DNA of 64,000 bases. Source: a virus. Position 1 is the first letter of the stretch. Each line of letters opens with the position of its first letter. Made by a program: the position numbers and the translations under genes. This document shows positions 34,872-43,733 of the stretch, in pieces. The stretch covers positions 20,402 through 84,401 of the IMG/VR virus record IMGVR_UViG_3300032299_001015; one strand, 5' to 3'. Under the pieces are notes generated by a model that did not search any database, was not told the origin of the DNA, and was given only the letters and a program-made list of their open reading frames with translations.

Positions 34872-35682
34872 TCCTCCAAAACTCTAATCCATTATATTTA
34901 TTAAGAATATAAGGTGAAAGATATTCACCAATATTTATTCTACGATGCTCAATTGATTGGCGAACGTTGTGTAACCCTTCAATACCGTAGATTCTATCAT
35001 CTTCTGGGGTTATATTAACTATTTTATTATAGTTATGATCAAAGTATTCTAGGCCAAGGAAGTCATAGATGCCCTTGATAGTTTCATCTGTCCTGCCAAC
35101 CAAATTGTCATACTCAACAATGTGAAAATATTGTCTATTTTCTTCTAGCATCGCATAGGCAATTCCATACAAACACTCATCAATAAGTCCTTTTGGACGC
35201 ATCAAATGGTCACATCTAATTTCATCAGGATGGCGGTAGTAATAAAACTCCTGCCTTGCTTCTATTTCCTGATCAATAAATGAAGTCTTCTGTGGATTTT
35301 GATTAATCATATAGATAAAAGAGGCAAGAATTTCATTTATGTTTCTCACCGTCAAAATTACCTTAGGGTCATAGGGGAGATTTCTTAGTAGTGTTCCAAA
35401 GTTTTCTTTTGTTGACCATGATCGTGACTTATCAATAATATTAGGCTTATTTATATCTGAATAATAATTTTCTAGTACCCCATAAACCGTGGGAGAAATG
35501 ACATGAGGTTTTGGGTATGCATTATATTGTTCAGACGCTAAAATACTACGTTCAAGATTAACCATCATCCCACACATGGGGGAGTTTGGTCCTGAATAAA
35601 TTTCTGGGTTTTGATTTAAAATTGATGATAAAAGTGTGCTTCCAGACCTTGGAAGGCCGGAAAGAAAATAAAACTTACTCAA
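34852..35682 (-). CDS. Sulfotransferase (PAPS-dependent)
   Basis: A 276-residue protein that starts at a TTG (MSKFYFLSGLPRSGSTLL). The first segment is the PAPS-binding P-loop (residues 9-17, GLPRSGSTL) and a later VRNINEILASFIYMI is the second phosphate-binding helix of sulfotransferases. The length matches the family. It moves a sulfate from PAPS to a hydroxyl or amine on a sugar, peptide or lipid. Grouped with glycosyltransferases, so a sulfated glycan is a plausible product. No other sulfur genes are visible, so the donor must come from the host. Confidence 0.88.
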   Translation of the reverse strand: MSKFYFLSGLPRSGSTLLSSILNQNPEIYSGPNSPMCGMMVNLERSILASEQYNAYPKPHVISPTVYGVLENYYSDINKPNIIDKSRSWSTKENFGTLLRNLPYDPKVILTVRNINEILASFIYMINQNPQKTSFIDQEIEARQEFYYYRHPDEIRCDHLMRPKGLIDECLYGIAYAMLEENRQYFHIVEYDNLVGRTDETIKGIYDFLGLEYFDHNYNKIVNITPEDDRIYGIEGLHNVRQSIEHRRINIGEYLSPYILNKYNGLEFWRNVEAPL

Positions 35683-35695
35683 TGGTTTTTCCTAT

Positions 35696-38600
35696 CTACT
35701 CTAGGCCAATTATATCATTTACAGTTGATGCAGATACAGGAATTGTGACGGTAGTCCATATAGTTAAATCAGTAGACGAATATACAGCATTAGTTCCTTG
35801 AATTTGATAGGTGCTGCCAAATTTTGCCATTTTTTGTAGGGAATCATTAATTAAAGAATAGGGCAAAGAAGTTCTTAATTTTCCTGTGTTTCCTCCTGCA
35901 ATCCATAGGCCGTTGCCGTAGGCTACGGAGCGGATTAAGGTAGTTCCAAAGTTAGAAGTTTGGGTTGTCCAGGTCACGCCATCGGTGGAGGTGCGAAGTT
36001 GCCCTTGCTCTGCTGATGCTATCCATATGCCATTGCCATAGGCTATGGAGTGGATGGTGGTGTTGCCAAAGTTAGAGTTTTGGGTGGTCCAGGCAACACC
36101 ATTAGTGGAGGTTCTTAGTTGTCCTGCAACGCCTCCTGCTATCCATAGGCCGTTGCCGTAGGCTACGGAGCGGATGCTGGTGCTACCAAAGTTAGAGGTT
36201 TGGGTTGCCCAGGTTATGGTGTCGGTGGACGTACGGATTTGGCCTGTGTATCCGCCTGCTATCCATAGACCGTTGCCATAGGCTACGGATTGGATTTGGG
36301 TGTTGCCAAAGTTAGAAACTACTGATACCCAGGTTGTATTATCTGTAGATGTTGAAATATTTCCTAAAGTAGTTACTATCACCCACCTATTACTATTATG
36401 TGACACAGATGTAATACCGTTTGTAGTTAATCTATCTTCTCCGTCCCAGGTTACGCCATCGGGGGAGGTACGGAGTTGACCTGTGTAGCCTCCTGCAATC
36501 CATAGGCCGTTGCCGTAGGCGACGGAGAGGATCATGCTGTTGCCAAAGTTAGAAGTTCGGGTAGTCCAGGTCACGCCATCGGTGGAGGTGCGGATTTGGC
36601 CCGTTAATCCGCCTGCTATCCATAAGCCGTTGCCATAGGCTACGGAGCGGATGTTGGTGTTGCCAAAGTTAGAAGTTCGGGTTGTCCAGGTAGTGCCATT
36701 GGTGGAGGTACGGAGGGTGCCTGTGTATCCTCCTGCAATCCATAGGCCGTTGCCATAGGCTACGGAGAGGATAGCGGTACCGCCAAAGTTAGAAGTTCGG
36801 GTAGTCCAGGTCACGCCATCGGTGGAGGTTCTCATTTGGCTATCGCTGCCTGACACTATCCATAGGCCGTTGCCATAGGCTACGGAGAAAATGGTGTTGG
36901 TAGAGCCAAAGTTAGAGGTTCGGCTAGTCCAGGTAGTGCCATCGGTGGAGGTTCTCAATTGGCCTCCGCTACTTCCTGCTATCCATAGGCCGTTGCCATA
37001 GGCTACGGAGTAGATAGGATTGCTCCCAATAAAGCCAGAAGTTTGGGTAGTCCAAGTAACGCCATTGGTGGAAGTGCGGATTTGGGCACCTTCCCCTACT
37101 GCTATCCATAGGCCGTTGCCATAGGCTACGGAGCGGATGTTGGTAGCGCCAAAGTTGGAGGTTTGGGTAGTCCAGGTTGTGCCATTAGTGGAGGTGCGGA
37201 TTTGGCCTGTTAATCCGCCTGCTATCCATAGACCGTTGCCATAGGCTACGGAGTAGATTGCGGTGGTACCAAAGTTAGATGCTATTCCACTAGTTCCAAT
37301 ATTAAAGTTTACTGTATTCCAAGTAATGGTGTCTGTGGAAGTTCTACCCTGACCACTATACGCACCTGCTATCCATATGCCATTGCCATAGGCTACGGAG
37401 TAGACGCTGACGCTGCCAAAGTTAGAGTTTTGCGTAGTCCAGGTTACGGTATCGGTGGAGGTGCGGATTTGACCTGCACTTCCTACTGCTACCCATAGAC
37501 CGTTGTTATATCCTACGGAGAATATTACACTATTTCCAAAGTTAGAGGTTTGCTCTTTCCAAGTAGCACCTTGAATTCCCCCAGATGAAGAACTAGCGAA
37601 TACTTGAGTGACCCATGTACTTCCATCTGTTGACCGCCAAAATGTTCCAGAATTTACAACGGCAAAAGCGGTGGAAGCAGTAGAAAACATTCCATTTACC
37701 GCCGTTGGTCCAGATACTGTTGTCCAAGTTTCTGCATTTGTTGAACTTAAAGTAGATGATGCTGATGAAAAGGCGTAAAAAGAATTATTGAAAGAATGTA
37801 ATTTATAGTTATTTGGCAATATTGATGAGTTTTCAGAGGTGCGGAGTTGTCCGGTGCTGCCTCCTGCTATCCATAGGCCGTTGCCATAGGCTACGGAGTT
37901 GATGTTAGTGGCACCAAAGTTGGAGGTTTGGGTAGTCCAGGTTACGCCATCGGTGGAGGTACGGATTTGTCCTGTGTATCCGCCTGCTATCCATAGGCCG
38001 TTGCCATAGGCGACGGAGAGGATGTTAGTGCTGCCAAAGTTGGAGGTTTGGGTGGTCCAGGTTGTGCCATTGGTGGACGTACGGATTTGTCCTGCGTAGC
38101 CCCCTGCAATCCATAAACCGTTGCCGTAGGCTACGGAGGCGATGGTGGTGTTTAAGTTAGAGGTTTGCGTGGTCCAAGTGACGCCATTGGTGGAGGTTCT
38201 TAATTGGCCTGCGTTACCTCCTGCTATCCATAAGCCGCTGCTATAGGCTACGGAGCGGATGATATTGAAACCAAAGTTAGAGGTTTGTGTTGTCCAGGTT
38301 ACGCCATTGGTGGAGGTGCGGATTTCTCCGTCGCCTCCTCCTGCAATCCATAGGCCGTTGCCATAGGCTACGGAAAAGATTCCGAGGATGTTGGTGATAC
38401 TAAAGTTAGAGGTTTGGGTAGTCCAGGTTACGCCATCGGTGGAGGTTCTCAATTGGCCGCCGGAGGCTCCTGCAATCCATAGGCCATTGCCATAGGCTAA
38501 GGAGCGGATGGTGGTGTTGCCAAAGTTGGAGGTTTGGGTTGTCCAGGTGACGCCATTGGTAGAGGTTCTCAGTTGTCCTGAAAGACCTCCTGCAATCCAT

Positions 38601-38920
38601 AGGCCATTGCCATAGGCTACGGAGTTGATGGTGGTGCTACCAAAGTTAGAGTTTTGGGTGGTCCAGGAAACTCCTAATCTATTATATATAGTATTAAATG
38701 TTCCTAAAGATTGTGTTGCTTGAAGTGATCTTAGAACTACTCCATTACTCAATACAGCCGACCAAATGTTATTAGCATAAGCAATAGAAGAAATACTTCC
38801 ACTAGTAACGGCGGGGGAAATAAAGGTAGTGCTATTGGTAGCATCTGGATCAAGGTTTATTGTTGCACTTGACCAAGTAATGCTATTTGTAGAATATCTA
38901 ATTTCTGTCATTTTAATCAC
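35696..38920 (-). CDS. Giant beta-propeller repeat protein 1
   Basis: A 1074-residue protein consisting largely of about 20 copies of a repeat of roughly 38-40 residues, of the form RTSTNGVTWTTQTSNFG followed by an IRSVAYGNGLWIAGG strand. TSTDGVTWTT is a variant Asp-box (SxDGxTW) of the sialidase/BNR type, one per blade. Copies fall into groups of about 7, 9 and 4, separated by degenerate spacers, consistent with stacked seven-bladed propellers. No signal peptide. Lies in the fibre block, so a receptor-binding or adhesion role is inferred. Confidence 0.8.
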   Translation of the reverse strand: MIKMTEIRYSTNSITWSSATINLDPDATNSTTFISPAVTSGSISSIAYANNIWSAVLSNGVVLRSLQATQSLGTFNTIYNRLGVSWTTQNSNFGSTTINSVAYGNGLWIAGGLSGQLRTSTNGVTWTTQTSNFGNTTIRSLAYGNGLWIAGASGGQLRTSTDGVTWTTQTSNFSITNILGIFSVAYGNGLWIAGGGDGEIRTSTNGVTWTTQTSNFGFNIIRSVAYSSGLWIAGGNAGQLRTSTNGVTWTTQTSNLNTTIASVAYGNGLWIAGGYAGQIRTSTNGTTWTTQTSNFGSTNILSVAYGNGLWIAGGYTGQIRTSTDGVTWTTQTSNFGATNINSVAYGNGLWIAGGSTGQLRTSENSSILPNNYKLHSFNNSFYAFSSASSTLSSTNAETWTTVSGPTAVNGMFSTASTAFAVVNSGTFWRSTDGSTWVTQVFASSSSGGIQGATWKEQTSNFGNSVIFSVGYNNGLWVAVGSAGQIRTSTDTVTWTTQNSNFGSVSVYSVAYGNGIWIAGAYSGQGRTSTDTITWNTVNFNIGTSGIASNFGTTAIYSVAYGNGLWIAGGLTGQIRTSTNGTTWTTQTSNFGATNIRSVAYGNGLWIAVGEGAQIRTSTNGVTWTTQTSGFIGSNPIYSVAYGNGLWIAGSSGGQLRTSTDGTTWTSRTSNFGSTNTIFSVAYGNGLWIVSGSDSQMRTSTDGVTWTTRTSNFGGTAILSVAYGNGLWIAGGYTGTLRTSTNGTTWTTRTSNFGNTNIRSVAYGNGLWIAGGLTGQIRTSTDGVTWTTRTSNFGNSMILSVAYGNGLWIAGGYTGQLRTSPDGVTWDGEDRLTTNGITSVSHNSNRWVIVTTLGNISTSTDNTTWVSVVSNFGNTQIQSVAYGNGLWIAGGYTGQIRTSTDTITWATQTSNFGSTSIRSVAYGNGLWIAGGVAGQLRTSTNGVAWTTQNSNFGNTTIHSIAYGNGIWIASAEQGQLRTSTDGVTWTTQTSNFGTTLIRSVAYGNGLWIAGGNTGKLRTSLPYSLINDSLQKMAKFGSTYQIQGTNAVYSSTDLTIWTTVTIPVSASTVNDIIGLE

Positions 38921-40830
38921 CGCCTACAAAATATGAAATAAAAGAACCTGCTGATGCAGAGGTTCTCAGTTGGCCTGCGTTACCTACTGCTATCCATAGA
39001 CCGTTGCCATAGGCTACGGAGTTGATGTTAGTGGCACCAAAGTTAGAGGTTTGGGTGGTCCAGGTGACGCCATTGGTGGAGGTGCGAAGTTGCCCTTGCT
39101 CTGCTCCTGCCATCCATAGACCGTTGCCATAGGCTACGGAGCGGATGGTGGTGTTGCCAAAGTTGGAGGTTTGGGTAGTCCAGGTTACGCCATCGGTGGA
39201 GGTACGGATTTGTCCTGTGTATCCGCCTGCTATCCATAGGCTATTGCCATAGGCTACGGATCGGATGTTGGTGCTACCAAAGTTGGAGGTTTGGGTGGTC
39301 CAGGTTACGCCATTGGTGGAAGTGCGGATTTCTGTGTATCCGCCTGCTATCCATAGGCTATTGCCATAGGCTACGGAGCGGATGGTGGTGTTGCCAAAGT
39401 TGGAAGTTTGGGTGGTCCAGGTTGTGCCATTGGTGGACGTACGTAGTTGGCCTGTGTTTCCTCCTGCTATCCATAGGCCGTTGCCATAGGCTACGGAGCG
39501 GATGGGGGTAGCGCCAAAGTTAGAGGTTTGTGTGGTCCAGGTAACGCCATTGGTAGAGGTGCGTATTTCTCCTGTGTTACCTACTGCTATCCATAGACCA
39601 TTGCCATAGGCTATGGAGAATATGTTGGTAGCGCCAAAGTTAGAGGTTTGGGTTGCCCAGGTTATGGTGTCGGTAGAGGTACGGATTTGTCCGGCGTAGC
39701 CTCCTGCAATCCATAGGCCATTGCCATAGGCTACGGGGAAGATATTGGTATTGCCAAAGTTAGAGTTTTGAGTAACCCAAAAAACTCCAGCAGGTTGAGT
39801 ATCACCTCCACCATATTCTACAACTTTAATATTTCCTGTCATTCCTGTATTTACTGAAGTCCAAGATGTTAAATTGGTGGAGGAGAATAATTTTCCATCG
39901 TCCGCCGCCACAAATGTAGTAGATGCTGATGGGATATATTCTATGTCGTTTATTGGGGAATATGCTGATGTATATGTCTGAGGTGAAGTTATAATTTGGC
40001 CTGCGAATCCTCCTGCAATCCATAGGCCGTTGCCATAGGCGACGGAGAGGATACGGGTCGCCCCAAAGTTAGAGTTTCGGGTTGTCCAGGTAACGCCATC
40101 GGTGGAGGTACGGATTTGGCCTGTGTATCCGCCTGCTATCCATAGGCCGTTGCCATAGGCGACGGAGAGGATGGTAGTGCTGCCAAAGTTGGAGGTTTGG
40201 GTGGTCCAGGTGACGCCATTGGTGGACGTGCGGATTTGTCCAGACCGTCCTCCTGCTATCCATAGGCCGTTGCCATAGGCTACGGAGTTTATGTTGGTGC
40301 TACCAAAGTTGGAGGTTTGGGTGGTCCAGGTAGTGCCATCGGTGGAGGTACGGAGTTGTCCGTATTCGCCTCCTGCAATCCATAGGCCGTTGCCATAGGC
40401 GACGGAGAGAATGGCGCTTTCGAAGTTGGAGGTTCGCGTGGTCCAGGTAGTGCCATCGGTGGAAGTGCGGATAGCGATGGACAAAAATTCTGGGGTGCCT
40501 CCTCCTGCAATCCATAGGCCGTTGCCATAGGCTACGGAGTTGATTTGGGTGTTGCCAAAGTTAGACGTTCGGGTTGTCCAGGTAGTGCCATCGGTGGAGG
40601 TGCGGATTTGTCCTGTGTATCCGCCTGCTATCCATAGGCCGTTGCCATAGGCTATGGAGTTGATGGTGGTGTTGCCAAAGTTAGACGTTCGGGTTGTCCA
40701 GGTAGTGCCATTGGTGGACGTACGTAGTTGGCCTGTGGTTCCTCCTGCTATCCATAGGCCGTTGCCATAGGCTACTGAGCGGATGATGGTGGTACCAAAA
40801 TTAGAGTTTTGTGTGGTCCAGGTAACGCCA
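35880..40830 (-). repeat. About 34 tandem DNA repeats of roughly 115-120 bp
   Basis: The coding repeats of both propeller genes are nearly identical at the DNA level, each holding a core such as ATCCATAGGCCGTTGCCAT and CCAAAGTT on the plus strand. Units are more GC-rich than the spacers and the flanking genes. Their sameness, despite encoding long proteins, points to recent duplication and possible gene conversion. Unit count was made by eye and may be off by one or two. Confidence 0.85.
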
Positions 40831-41006
40831 GTATTTGCGGGGTCTGGAGTAGTTCCCTGTCCAGTATTAAATCCAGATATTTGAGCGGTAGTGTTAGTTG
40901 AATCAATAGAATAAAGAAGGCCAGATGAGGTGCCAAAGAGGAACTGTCTTACCCCCGCCGATATTTTTTTAGAACTAGAAAGAATACCTACCCAAATACC
41001 ACTCAT
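38913..41006 (-). CDS. Giant beta-propeller repeat protein 2
   Basis: A 697-residue protein with about 14 copies of the same repeat as its neighbour, in two runs of seven separated by a diverged unit. Seven repeats of about 40 residues fit a seven-bladed propeller, so two complete propellers are predicted. It begins MSGIWVGILSSSKKISAGV. The overlap with the next gene is eight bases upstream of it and four bases with the fibre gene, so the three genes are one operon. Possibly a paralog produced by recombination across repeats. Confidence 0.8.
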   Translation of the reverse strand: MSGIWVGILSSSKKISAGVRQFLFGTSSGLLYSIDSTNTTAQISGFNTGQGTTPDPANTGVTWTTQNSNFGTTIIRSVAYGNGLWIAGGTTGQLRTSTNGTTWTTRTSNFGNTTINSIAYGNGLWIAGGYTGQIRTSTDGTTWTTRTSNFGNTQINSVAYGNGLWIAGGGTPEFLSIAIRTSTDGTTWTTRTSNFESAILSVAYGNGLWIAGGEYGQLRTSTDGTTWTTQTSNFGSTNINSVAYGNGLWIAGGRSGQIRTSTNGVTWTTQTSNFGSTTILSVAYGNGLWIAGGYTGQIRTSTDGVTWTTRNSNFGATRILSVAYGNGLWIAGGFAGQIITSPQTYTSAYSPINDIEYIPSASTTFVAADDGKLFSSTNLTSWTSVNTGMTGNIKVVEYGGGDTQPAGVFWVTQNSNFGNTNIFPVAYGNGLWIAGGYAGQIRTSTDTITWATQTSNFGATNIFSIAYGNGLWIAVGNTGEIRTSTNGVTWTTQTSNFGATPIRSVAYGNGLWIAGGNTGQLRTSTNGTTWTTQTSNFGNTTIRSVAYGNSLWIAGGYTEIRTSTNGVTWTTQTSNFGSTNIRSVAYGNSLWIAGGYTGQIRTSTDGVTWTTQTSNFGNTTIRSVAYGNGLWMAGAEQGQLRTSTNGVTWTTQTSNFGATNINSVAYGNGLWIAVGNAGQLRTSASAGSFISYFVGGD

Positions 41007-43708
41007 ACTGTTAAATCACCTATAGCAACCCAAGTATCTGTTCCACGTTTTATTAACGTAGCAGCAGACCATTGACCAACAAGTTTTGTCGCACCTCCGC
41101 TAGAGTTTAGGGTGACACCAGAAACATATGATGCTGTTACTTGTCCTGCACCAGTCTGAAGTATATCAATTTTAGTTCCTGTTGGAAATGCTTGAGTTGA
41201 ATTAAGTGGAATAACTAATGTTATTGGGCTAGCGTTATTTAATTCAACCAAGTCTCCAGCATCACTTAATACTAATGAATAAGATGTTCCAGACTGAGCA
41301 TTAGTAATAATATTCATTGCAGTAGTTATAGAGATCTGACCATTTTGTAAATCGGTTAGTGTAGCGCTTGCCGCACCAGTTACAATTCCTGTTAAATTAA
41401 TTCCAATAATAGGATCGGGTTTATTTGTAACTCCATCCCAATTAATACTAGAGGCACTTGTTGAAAAACTAGTATTTGTTACAATAGATATTTGTCCATT
41501 TGCTAAGTCAGTAAGCGTTGCTGAAGCAGCGCCAGTAGTATTTCCAGTAAGTGAAACCCCTATTACTGGATCTGGTATATCTGTGACTCTGCTCCAATTT
41601 ATAGAAGATGCAGTATTAGCATTTCCTAAAAGAGCGCCTGTAAATGTTTGAGCAGATGCATTACCACTTATAATTGCTGATCCAATTACATGCAGTTCAG
41701 TAACGGGACTAAAAGTACCTATACCAACCCTTTTACTGCTAGTAAGATTTAATACTGGAGTTGGACTTCCTACTGAATCTCCTGTATAAAAAGACATATT
41801 AGATGGAATACCACTAGCAGAACTATTTGCAACTGATTCTACAGTTATATATGAAGAATTTTTTACTACTCCATTAATGTCAGGTCCTTGGAAAATAATT
41901 GTTCCAAGATCCATTCCAATTAGGGCTGCAGATGCACCAGGAGATTTAGAAAATATTAAATACCCTGAATTATCTAAAGCATTAGTATTTCTAATAACAA
42001 GTTGTGGGCTAAATTCAGTTGCCTGAGATAAAATTAAATTACCGCTTAATGTTCCTAAACTTGTTAAACTTGAGTTAACAATAGATGAGGGAAGAGTTGT
42101 TCCTGTAATTAATGAAGAATTAATGGATGATGCTGTGTTAGCATGATTAGCCGTACTTCCAATAGACATATATAATGTAGAGGCAGTGGTTCTAGTTAGA
42201 TATGCCTGAGATGCAGATACAGGAATATATCCAGAAACTATTGCAGCAGATGATGTGACTCTAATATATGCTGATGCTGCATCTGATTGTTTAAGATATG
42301 TAGCGCTTGCTCCAGCGGCATTTTGATAGTATAATCCATGTTGACCATCAAGCATATCTGCGTTAAAGTTAGTGACGGTTACACTTGAAGAAACTTCTAA
42401 TGCTGCTATCTGTAGTACCCCAAATTCTACAGATGGATCTGAATAGTTAATAGTATTATTGACTGCTGCTGGCCCTTTTGAAAGAAGTTTCCATTTATTT
42501 TGTGAAGCATCTCTTGCAAAAGATGTATGATAATGATTTGCAGAAGATGTTGTACCATCGCCATAAGATCCAACTATACCAATATCTACAGCATCTGTTG
42601 TATATTGTTCATGTGCCAGTTGAATAAGTGAGTCTGTAAGTGCTAAGTTTGTTGAAGTAATTGTTGTAGCACTTCCTGTAATAACTAAGTTATTAATATT
42701 AACGGTTCCATGGAACGTTGTTGTTCCCGTTCTTTCTTGGGTTGCACTAGAAGTATTAAGAAAATATGATGCATGTTGACCATCAAGTAAATCGGCATCT
42801 ATTCCTGATCCCGCTCCGTCAACCTCTGTAATAGCCGTTGCAAGATTTTGATTAAACCATACACTAGATGACGCATTGTATGAAATAATGTCATTGTTTG
42901 TAACACTATTTATTAAAACGTCATGTAGTTCACCTAACTCATAACCGTTCTGAACATTAACAAAAAGTTGACCATTTCCAGCATTTGCTCTTTCTACAAC
43001 ACCAATAAAAACTGTATGTTTTGGAGCAGAAGGTTTAACGCTAGTAAATTTACCAGCAGAAGCAGATAACCATAAAGTATCTCCAGGTGAATATGCACTT
43101 AAGTTAAGTTTATCGACAACGCCAAATATAGTAACAAAACCTTGACCTCCTGTTGTTATTGCCTCTGCTACCACCCCTAAACTTTTAGCAGATGTGGAAT
43201 CTGATGTGTTAATTGCTTTTTTAACAGATGCTCTATCTCCTGACGCTCCAAATAAATAAACAACATCACCTTTAACAAGAGGGGAACCTTCAGCATTTGT
43301 TACATATGCATGAACATGCTGTCCGATATGAGCAGTAATGTTACCGCCGATTAAACCAATTTCGGGAGTTCCAAAAGAAGAATTCCATTGGAATCTACCT
43401 ACGCCTAGAGGTACTGTTCCAGAAAGATCAAGGTCTATACCGCCAATAGAAAATATTCCAGAAGCACTTCTAGAAACTAATGTGTTAGGTATATTTAGAG
43501 GAGTTCCAGAGGCTGATCCACCTCCGCGACCGTCACCAACTAGAACCCATGTAGACGCTGAAGACCATGCATATAGGCTACTTGCACTAATCCATAGTTG
43601 TCCAATAAAAGGATTTGATGGTGATGAGGAGGAATAGTTAACAAGGTTAGTAGAATCGCCAACAATAAGGCCGTTCTTAACTTTAAAGTCTTTATCAATG
43701 CTAGCCAA
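41003..43708 (-). CDS. Long tail fibre protein
   Basis: A 901-residue fibre-like protein. The start MASIDKDFKVKNGLIVGD is shared with the next gene and probably attaches to the tail. DADLLDGQHASYF and ADMLDGQHGLYY repeats are signatures of phage shaft proteins (T4 gp34/36 style). S/T/A-rich beta-helix sequence fills the centre. The last 110 residues (NIITNAQSGTSYSLVLSDAGDLVELNNA, TLIKRGTDTWVAIGDLTV) form a widespread fibre tip domain. It overlaps the propeller gene by four bases. Receptor binding is likely. Confidence 0.8.
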   Translation of the reverse strand: MASIDKDFKVKNGLIVGDSTNLVNYSSSSPSNPFIGQLWISASSLYAWSSASTWVLVGDGRGGGSASGTPLNIPNTLVSRSASGIFSIGGIDLDLSGTVPLGVGRFQWNSSFGTPEIGLIGGNITAHIGQHVHAYVTNAEGSPLVKGDVVYLFGASGDRASVKKAINTSDSTSAKSLGVVAEAITTGGQGFVTIFGVVDKLNLSAYSPGDTLWLSASAGKFTSVKPSAPKHTVFIGVVERANAGNGQLFVNVQNGYELGELHDVLINSVTNNDIISYNASSSVWFNQNLATAITEVDGAGSGIDADLLDGQHASYFLNTSSATQERTGTTTFHGTVNINNLVITGSATTITSTNLALTDSLIQLAHEQYTTDAVDIGIVGSYGDGTTSSANHYHTSFARDASQNKWKLLSKGPAAVNNTINYSDPSVEFGVLQIAALEVSSSVTVTNFNADMLDGQHGLYYQNAAGASATYLKQSDAASAYIRVTSSAAIVSGYIPVSASQAYLTRTTASTLYMSIGSTANHANTASSINSSLITGTTLPSSIVNSSLTSLGTLSGNLILSQATEFSPQLVIRNTNALDNSGYLIFSKSPGASAALIGMDLGTIIFQGPDINGVVKNSSYITVESVANSSASGIPSNMSFYTGDSVGSPTPVLNLTSSKRVGIGTFSPVTELHVIGSAIISGNASAQTFTGALLGNANTASSINWSRVTDIPDPVIGVSLTGNTTGAASATLTDLANGQISIVTNTSFSTSASSINWDGVTNKPDPIIGINLTGIVTGAASATLTDLQNGQISITTAMNIITNAQSGTSYSLVLSDAGDLVELNNASPITLVIPLNSTQAFPTGTKIDILQTGAGQVTASYVSGVTLNSSGGATKLVGQWSAATLIKRGTDTWVAIGDLTV

Positions 43709-43733
43709 GGTTCCCTATCCCCTCGTTTTATTA

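Noticed and set aside
30579-35682. Terminase gene expected next to the portal
   Set aside because: No ATPase or nuclease motifs of a large terminase are found here or elsewhere in the window; it must be outside.
38406-40528. Several minus-strand reading frames of 64-79 codons within the propeller repeats
   Set aside because: They are out-of-frame readings of the same repeat DNA, all alike, and no start signals support them.
35880-40830. CRISPR-like array
   Set aside because: The units are over 100 bp, coding and contiguous, with no unique spacers of CRISPR type.
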